From a virus, in the IMG/VR virus record IMGVR_UViG_3300022200_005016, positions 1-26,726 of that record: a stretch of DNA of 26,726 nucleotides; one strand, written 5' to 3'. The position numbers and the translations under genes are program-made. Positions 22,872 through 26,726 of this stretch are shown piece after piece; within the stretch, counting starts at the first letter, position 1, and every line of letters starts with the position of its first letter. Below the pieces are notes generated by a model. It had not been told where the DNA came from and made no database searches. It worked only from the letters and a program-made list of their open reading frames with translations.

Positions 22872-23004
22872 ATATAACAATATATTGTACTTATAGCTAT
22901 ATCAGGCTTAATTTAATGATTAGTAATTCTTGTTTTTATCGTTTTCCTGACGGCAGGAAAACGTTCATTTCTACTCGCTACAAGTACAATAATGAACGTT
23001 AACT
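22872..23004 (-). repeat. attC-like cassette site 8
   Basis: Imperfect inverted repeat. On the minus strand the left arm ATTATTGTACTTGTAGC (about 22993-22977) pairs with a right arm whose reverse complement is ATATATTGTACTTATAGC. The ends are GTTAAC (R''-like) and GTTATAT (R'-like), and the span is 133 bp. The R'' side (AGTATTGCAGTTAAC) matches the start of its own cassette at site 7 in 13 of 14 bases when reverse complemented. The loop holds two further perfect 10-bp inverted repeats not seen in the other sites. Confidence 0.75.
22940..22963. repeat. Perfect 10-bp hairpin in the loop of attC-like site 8
   Basis: CGTTTTCCTG and CAGGAAAACG are perfect inverted repeats around a 4-nt loop. A second perfect pair, AACGTTCATT (22960-22969) and AATGAACGTT (22991-23000), follows. 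No T-run follows on the minus strand, so a plain terminator is unlikely. Confidence 0.8.
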
Positions 23005-23010
23005 GCAATA

Positions 23011-23784
23011 CTACGTGAACGGTAAAAATGGCGTTTTTTTGTAATCAGAAAATCTCTTTTCTTGTTTCTCAAAATATTCATTGTCTATTTCAGAAGCTAC
23101 AAATTCAAATCCAAATTTATCAGCAGAAATTCTATTGCTTCCACCGCCCAAATGAGTATCAATTATTTTCATTCCATCAAATCCAAATGTTTGATAAATT
23201 ATATCATATAACATTATTGGTTTGTGGCAAGGATGTATTCGCTTTTCATTTAGCTTTTTATTTCCTTGCGAGGTCATTGGCTCGCTAATGCTTTTTGCTT
23301 GTTGCATTCCAGCCCATAATAGATTAATTTCCATTTCATAATCTATTATACTGCAGTAAGCCATTTCATAAGGTTTAAAACTCATTCCTTCGGCTACTCC
23401 TTTATTCCATTTTATTCTGCCAGTTCCTAAACCTTCCCAATTCACATATTCAACTCCAAAAATTATTTGATTTTTAGAAATACGTTTCAATTCATTAAAA
23501 TATTCTTGGCTTGGCGTTTCTAAATCCCAATCTTTTGAAGTATAAACTTTTTTGTTTTTATTTGGGTTTAGTCGTACTCCGTTTTTTTGCTTAACTGTTG
23601 TTTTGGTTTCTTTTAAAAAAGCCATATTTCCTAAATTAATTCCATAAGGAATATCACAAACAGCTAAATCAAAATAACCATCAGAATAACGTGCCATAGT
23701 TTGCATACAATCTTCTTGAAAAACCGTACTGCAGTTAACAGCGGTTTGCAAAAATGGCGGGTAATATTTTGTACTTGTAAGCAT
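23011..23784 (-). CDS. DNA methyltransferase, beta-class (N6-adenine or N4-cytosine)
   Basis: AdoMet-dependent amino-methyltransferase of 257 aa. Motif IV is near the N-terminus, here DIPY (44-47) instead of DPPY. The C-terminal part has HPCHKP (184-189) and motif I as DTHLGGGSNR (209-218), followed by SEIDNEYFEKQEKRF. Motif order IV then I marks the beta class. No restriction enzyme is adjacent, so it may be an orphan phage enzyme protecting or marking DNA. Its ATG lies in the loop of attC-like site 7, and codon 16 (GTT) is the site's recombination core. Residues 1-15 therefore come from the preceding cassette's site, and no in-frame ATG exists before residue 27. Confidence 0.88.
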   Translation of the reverse strand: MLTSTKYYPPFLQTAVNCSTVFQEDCMQTMARYSDGYFDLAVCDIPYGINLGNMAFLKETKTTVKQKNGVRLNPNKNKKVYTSKDWDLETPSQEYFNELKRISKNQIIFGVEYVNWEGLGTGRIKWNKGVAEGMSFKPYEMAYCSIIDYEMEINLLWAGMQQAKSISEPMTSQGNKKLNEKRIHPCHKPIMLYDIIYQTFGFDGMKIIDTHLGGGSNRISADKFGFEFVASEIDNEYFEKQEKRFSDYKKTPFLPFT

Positions 23785-23865
23785 TGTTTCTTAATTAAAG
23801 TTTAGTTTGTGTTTGAATAATCAGTCTTTAAATCCGCCACTTCTGCAAGCCGCAAAACGTTATAA
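23733..23865 (-). repeat. attC-like cassette site 7
   Basis: Inverted arms of about 20 bp: GCGGCTTGCAGAAGTGGCGG on the left, and a right arm whose reverse complement is GCGGTTTGCAAAAATGGCGG (17 of 20 bases the same). The outer ends are TTATAAC and GTTAACT, and the span is 133 bp. R'' (TAAGTTACTTATAAC) matches the start of its own cassette at site 6 in 14 of 15 bases. The right arm lies inside the methyltransferase ORF. Confidence 0.85.
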
Positions 23866-23873
23866 GTAACTTA

Positions 23874-24161
23874 TCAGAAGTCTTCCGCGACACCATTATA
23901 AGCCAAATGACTATAATCTGTAAATCCTTTAGAATTTCTCATTGAGTGCGTTTGTATTCTGTGAAATTTATCTTCTTTAGCTAATTGCGTGTTTAACTTA
24001 AACCAAACTTGTTTGTAATTTTCATCTGTTATTTCTTTAAATTCGGTATAAACTCTAAGTTTAAATTTCAGTTGTTTTGTGGTTAAATTTTTAACTCTAT
24101 TCACCTCCGCTTGGTTTAAGTTTAGAAGTAGTAATTTGTTTTTAAATTCGGTTGCGTTCAT
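23874..24161 (-). CDS. Cassette protein of unknown function, 95 aa
   Basis: Basic, soluble, mostly helical protein with LNQAEVNRVKNLTTKQLKFK (about 15-34) and an aromatic C-terminal half. I recognise no domain. It is the only gene of its cassette. The TGA stop at 23876-23874 is 8 nt before the R''-like end of site 7, and the ATG is about 12 nt past the R' end of site 6. Confidence 0.7.
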   Translation of the reverse strand: MNATEFKNKLLLLNLNQAEVNRVKNLTTKQLKFKLRVYTEFKEITDENYKQVWFKLNTQLAKEDKFHRIQTHSMRNSKGFTDYSHLAYNGVAEDF

Positions 24162-24173
24162 AATTTAAGCTAC

Positions 24174-24307
24174 TTATAACAACTGCTATATTCAATAGCG
24201 GTTATCGGGTTTAATTCAATAATTTGTTTGTACTTGTAGAAATTCGGTATTTCCGAATGACTAGGATTTATTTTCCGCTACTGAAATATAGCAGTGAACC
24301 GTTATCA
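24174..24307 (-). repeat. attC-like cassette site 6
   Basis: Inverted arms: ACTGCTATATTTCAGTAGCGG on the left, and a right arm with reverse complement AACTGCTATATTCAATAGCGG, differing by small bulges. The outer ends are TGATAAC and GTTATAA, and the span is 134 bp. R'' (TGCTGATAAC) is the exact 10-nt reverse complement of the cassette start at site 5 (GTTATCAGCA). Confidence 0.85.
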
Positions 24308-24327
24308 GCAACCGTTGGAGTGGCATT

Positions 24328-24576
24328 TTATGTGTTGAAAATTTCCTCTTTATTAGCTCTGTTTTTCCATATTTCAAATTCCACAAGCCACGATTTAGCA
24401 TCTTCAATATTATCCCATAAGTTTATTATCAATTTTCCGTTCCATAAATAATAAATATGCATTCTTTCCCACTTCGTAAAATATTTAAAACCTCTAAAAG
24501 TCAGTTTTCTTTGTTCTAATTGCTCATGAATTTCAAACAATCCTTTTTTCTGTATTTCTATAATCTTGTAAATCAT
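24328..24576 (-). CDS. Cassette protein of unknown function, 82 aa
   Basis: A small protein rich in aromatic residues (Trp, Tyr, Phe), apparently mixed alpha/beta: KIIEIQKKGLFEIHEQL (about 4-20), MHIYYLWNGKLIINL (39-53), then helix EDAKSWLVEFEIWKNR. No signal peptide and no known motif. It is the single gene of its cassette; its stop lies about 20 nt before the R''-like end of site 6. Confidence 0.7.
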   Translation of the reverse strand: MIYKIIEIQKKGLFEIHEQLEQRKLTFRGFKYFTKWERMHIYYLWNGKLIINLWDNIEDAKSWLVEFEIWKNRANKEEIFNT

Positions 24577-24611
24577 AATTGAAAATTTTTAATTAGTATT
24601 TAGTGGTATGC

Positions 24612-24746
24612 TGATAACAGTGGTTTGAAAGATATTAGGGTTTAAGGCTTACTTTAATGGTTTGGCTTGTACTTTTATTCTTTAGGCTTAATTCAATGAT
24701 TTTGGAGTGTTTTTCCCTAACATCTTCAAGCCACGATACGTTACTG
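24612..24746 (-). repeat. attC-like cassette site 5
   Basis: Inverted arms: GGCTTGAAGATGTTAGGG on the left, and a right arm with reverse complement GGTTTGAAAGATATTAGGG (one extra base, as in bulged attC sites). The outer ends are CAGTAAC and GTTATCA, and the span is 135 bp. The R'' side (TAAATTGCCAGTAAC) matches the cassette start at site 4 in 13 of 15 bases. Confidence 0.8.
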
Positions 24747-24767
24747 GCAATTTAAAAGAACTATCGA

Positions 24768-25205
24768 TTAATCAAGAATATCTTTTAAAATTGACATTAT
24801 AGAAATAATTAATATTGCAGATAAAATACCTATAAAAATTTGTGTAATAAGCATTATATTAAAACCAACATACCCATTTACTTTATGATAAATTGTCCCT
24901 TTTCCAATAATTCTGTAATCTGATTTTTTAAGGTCTAATTCATAATATTTATCACTCCATTCTTTGATTTTTATTATTGCAAAATTTTCATCTACTTGCA
25001 ACACTAATCCATTAAGCACTTCTTGTTTGCTTTCAAACGAGTATTTATATTCAGGAATACTCACATAATCAAATTGCTCTACTTTTTTATTGCAATTATT
25101 AATGTATTTTGGCTCTGAAATATAAAAAACCCATCCTACATAATATATCATTGAAATTATTAATGATACGAAAACTAAAATTTTAATTGTTGATTTTTTC
25201 ATCAC
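24768..25205 (-). CDS. Cassette membrane protein, two membrane segments, 145 aa
   Basis: An N-terminal membrane segment (about residues 8-28) is preceded by MMKKSTIK, and a C-terminal one lies at about 113-140. In between is a beta-rich domain of about 85 residues (with VLQVDENFAIIKIKEWSDKY) that should be outside the cytoplasm. I recognise no family. It is the only gene in its cassette and ends 22 nt before the R''-like end of site 5. The start is MM; either Met could be used. Confidence 0.72.
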   Translation of the reverse strand: MMKKSTIKILVFVSLIISMIYYVGWVFYISEPKYINNCNKKVEQFDYVSIPEYKYSFESKQEVLNGLVLQVDENFAIIKIKEWSDKYYELDLKKSDYRIIGKGTIYHKVNGYVGFNIMLITQIFIGILSAILIISIMSILKDILD

Positions 25206-25224
25206 GTTTTGTTTAATAAACTGC

Positions 25225-25356
25225 CACTAACACAGGTTTGCAAAAATGGCAAGTTCAGGTTTAATTTAAAGTTGTTTTTGTGTCTGTAATGTTTTGGCAA
25301 AATCGAAAATTAAGGCTTACTTTTTTGCCACTTCTGCAAGCCTGATAACGTTATGG
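25225..25356 (-). repeat. attC-like cassette site 4
   Basis: Inverted arms: GGCTTGCAGAAGTGGCAA on the left, and a right arm with reverse complement GGTTTGCAAAAATGGCAA (15 of 18 same). The outer ends are CCATAAC and GTTAGTG, and the span is 132 bp. R'' (GCATTAACCATAAC) matches the cassette start at site 3 in 13 of 14 bases when reverse complemented. The arm sequence is almost the same as in site 7. Confidence 0.85.
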
Positions 25357-25362
25357 TTAATG

Positions 25363-25758
25363 CTACACAAGATCATAAATAGAAAACACGATACCGATAC
25401 AATATAAATCGCCATCTTCATAAACATTGAAAGTTGAGTGATGTATTTCAGTATCATAACACCAGCTTGCGCCTTTGTGTCTATTATCCCAATCAGCGTA
25501 TATTTTATTTTTTGAAGTAACATCTCCTTTTTTTACTTTTAAGTTTTTTGAGGTAATTCTAAAATATCCACCAGTATAACAATCAACCTCCGCATCAATA
25601 GCTCCATTAAATTCCATTAAGTCGTCTGATGCTCCATAAACCACAACTAGACCGTTTTGCCTAGCTTCGCTTTTTTCTTCTTTTGTGATCTCTTTTCCGT
25701 ATTCTCTACCTTCTAATTTTTTAGCAAAATCATCGTGTGTTAAAAATGTTTGTTCCAT
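25363..25758 (-). CDS. Cassette protein of unknown function, 131 aa
   Basis: A soluble alpha/beta protein with EITKEEKSEARQNGLVVVYG (about 23-42), SDDLMEFNGAIDAEVDCY (44-61) and a C-terminal WDNRHKGASWCYDTE stretch (about 90-104). The middle part resembles a small domain I associate with phage and mobile-element proteins, but I cannot name a family or role. It is the only gene of its cassette, and the stop is 6 nt before the R''-like end of site 4. Confidence 0.72.
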   Translation of the reverse strand: MEQTFLTHDDFAKKLEGREYGKEITKEEKSEARQNGLVVVYGASDDLMEFNGAIDAEVDCYTGGYFRITSKNLKVKKGDVTSKNKIYADWDNRHKGASWCYDTEIHHSTFNVYEDGDLYCIGIVFSIYDLV

Positions 25759-25783
25759 AATATTTATAATTTAAAAGCACTAA

Positions 25784-25915
25784 CCATAACACATTATTGT
25801 ATCAATAGCTGGCTTTTGTGGTTTAATTAAATTTTGTGAATCTAATCACTTTTTTTAGTAGCCGAAAATATCGTTTTCATAATCCAGCTACTTATACAAT
25901 AATCTTCCGTTATAA
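25784..25915 (-). repeat. attC-like cassette site 3
   Basis: Inverted arms: ATTATTGTATAAGTAGCTGG on the left, and a right arm with reverse complement ATTATTGTATCAATAGCTGG (18 of 20 same). The outer ends are TTATAAC and GTTATGG, and the span is 132 bp. R'' matches the cassette start at site 2 over GTTATAAGTA (10 of 10). Confidence 0.87.
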
Positions 25916-25921
25916 GTAATA

Positions 25922-26119
25922 CTACTTTAACGTTTCAAAACAACCAATTGCCATACGTGGTGCTTTAATAGATAAATCTGAAAGAATGTCGTCAATTTCT
26001 GCAATAGAAATATTTTTATCATTTCTCATTTTCCATATTTTTAATCTAGCTTGCATTACTTCTTCGTGTACCGTTGTGTATAATAAATCTTCTTTTACTT
26101 TGCTTAATGTTGTTTTCAT
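25922..26119 (-). CDS. Cassette protein of unknown function, 65 aa
   Basis: A small helical protein (KVKEDLLYTTVHEEVMQARL at about 7-26, then a second helix with ISIAEIDDILSDLSI). There is no signal, membrane segment or recognised domain, and it could be a small interaction or antitoxin-like protein, though no toxin partner is present. It is the single gene of its cassette. The stop is 6 nt before the R''-like end of site 3. Confidence 0.68.
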   Translation of the reverse strand: MKTTLSKVKEDLLYTTVHEEVMQARLKIWKMRNDKNISIAEIDDILSDLSIKAPRMAIGCFETLK

Positions 26120-26150
26120 GATTACATTTTGTTTAAATTACCCGTAATAC

Positions 26151-26282
26151 TTATAACAGCTTATTGTATCAAGCGGTAAATCTGGATTTCTTGTTAATAT
26201 TAGTTTTTAATTTATTTATATTGCATTTTTGCGGTGAATAGTCTTGAATCTTACCGCCTTATACAATAATCTTCCGTTATAA
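26151..26282 (-). repeat. attC-like cassette site 2
   Basis: Inverted arms: TTATTGTATAAGGCGGTAA on the left, and a right arm with reverse complement TTATTGTATCAAGCGGTAA (17 of 19 same). The outer ends are TTATAAC and GTTATAA, and the span is 132 bp. R'' matches the cassette start at site 1 over GTTATAACAC (10 of 10). The stop codon of the upstream 120 aa gene lies inside the R'' element. Confidence 0.87.
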
Positions 26283-26639
26283 CACATTTTTTTCCAAAGT
26301 AACCGCTGAATCAGAAATGACTAAAATTTCTTTATAAGTTTCTTTGTCTACTATTAAAGCCATAGGTTTAGTAAATTTCATATGTTGAAAAACTAAATCT
26401 GTTATTCCTTCAATTCTGCTTAAATTGCTTTTTGCTATTTCTAAATCTCTTTCCCATTCTGCAATCAATTTCTTTTGCTTTTGAACTTTTTCAAATGCAA
26501 ATAATAACACTTCTTTTGCTACATTTTCATCGCCTTGTATTTCATTAACAACGCCTGAAAAAGAAGTTAAATCATCTAAATTAAAACGTGTTATAACATC
26601 GGTTTTGTTAAATGCCTTTGATTGGTCTTTTCCTTCCAT
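26277..26639 (-). CDS. Cassette protein of unknown function, 120 aa
   Basis: A soluble protein with a probable coiled coil (AFEKVQKQKKLIAEWERDLE, about 48-67, and onward). I recognise no family. The ATG at 26639 lies in the loop of attC-like site 1, and codon 15 (GTT) is that site's core, so the first 14 residues come from the preceding cassette's site, as with the methyltransferase. There is no other in-frame ATG near the N-terminus. The TAA stop is within the R'' of site 2. Confidence 0.68.
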   Translation of the reverse strand: MEGKDQSKAFNKTDVITRFNLDDLTSFSGVVNEIQGDENVAKEVLLFAFEKVQKQKKLIAEWERDLEIAKSNLSRIEGITDLVFQHMKFTKPMALIVDKETYKEILVISDSAVTLEKNVL

Positions 26640-26726
26640 CCTGTTTTTAAATTTTAAAATTAGTTTTTACTTGTTGTGTTTAGTCTTGAATTTACGGCAC
26701 TAAACAAAGCCGAGAACCGTTAGTAG
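26591..26726 (-). repeat. attC-like cassette site 1 (at window edge)
   Basis: The left arm CTCGGCTTTGTTTAGTGCCG (about 26713-26694) pairs with a right arm inside the 120 aa gene whose reverse complement is ATCGGTTTTGTTAAATGCCT (about 15 of 20 same). The outer ends are TAAC at 26722-26719 and GTTATAA at 26597-26591. The cassette before it lies beyond the window. Between 26640 and 26690 I see only the AT-rich loop. Confidence 0.72.

Noticed and set aside
25317-25523. A 68 aa minus-strand ORF overlapping the 131 aa cassette gene
   Set aside because: It is out of frame with the cassette gene, crosses attC-like site 4, and has no separate support.
22872-26726. CRISPR array
   Set aside because: The repeats are long, differ in sequence between copies, and are separated by full genes of various lengths, not by short uniform spacers.
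22872-26726. The inverted repeats as plain transcription terminators
   Set aside because: The arms are about 70-90 nt apart, there is no T-run after them, and cassette-specific end tags would not be needed in terminators.
1-26726. tRNA genes, integrase, transposase or attachment sites
   Set aside because: I looked for cloverleaf-like sequences, recombinase motifs and insertion-sequence ends and found none I could support.

Overview
The window is a stretch of an AT-rich tailed phage or prophage from a Bacteroidota host, most likely Flavobacterium-like. Three things suggest this: promoters with the Bacteroidota -7 box TAnnTTTG, few Shine-Dalgarno sequences, and phage proteins typical of that group (ERF, a DUF3127-like start, HK97-type head, TP901-1-type tail tube). 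Every gene I can support is on the minus strand, so the window reads from high to low coordinates. Nothing in the window shows whether the phage is temperate: there is no integrase, excisionase or att site.

Layout in the direction of transcription. (1) 26726-22872: seven one-gene cassettes separated by eight imperfect inverted-repeat sites of 132-136 bp that look like integron attC sites. A ninth, half site lies at about 22460. Each cassette begins with a short sequence that is the reverse complement of the R''-like end of its own downstream site, which is the signature expected if cassettes move as circles. Cargo is six small unknown proteins and a beta-class DNA methyltransferase. (2) 22832-22231: a Cys-rich protein, a 35-residue membrane peptide and a ribbon-helix-helix protein. 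(3) 22187-16238: packaging and head operon (TerS, TerL, portal, a small overlapping ORF, MuF-like protein, prohead protease fused to a DUF305-like domain, major capsid protein), closed by a terminator. (4) 16113-11363: head completion and tail operon (connectors, tail terminator, tube protein, frameshifting chaperone pair, tape measure), closed by a terminator. (5) 11272-3679: tail tip, a second tube-like protein, collar protein, beta-helix tail spike, holin, membrane/coiled-coil protein and GH24 lysozyme. (6) 3613-2023: unknown protein, unimolecular-spanin-like lipoprotein and metallophosphoesterase, closed by a terminator. (7) 1778-1: a separate operon of small proteins, the ERF single-strand annealing protein and the start of a DUF3127-like gene, from an ordinary promoter.

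The four late operons (3-6) start at near-identical promoters: a 17-bp palindrome (consensus GTAATAYAATRTACTAC), exactly 9 nt, then the -7 box. The early promoter at about 1840 lacks the palindrome. This looks like a phage-specific late regulon, with the ribbon-helix-helix proteins at 22231-22413 and 1620-1778 as candidate regulators.

The main leads are the integron-like cassette array next to phage packaging genes, with cassette ORFs that take their start codon from the preceding attC-like site; the four-copy operator/promoter; and the prohead protease-DUF305 fusion.
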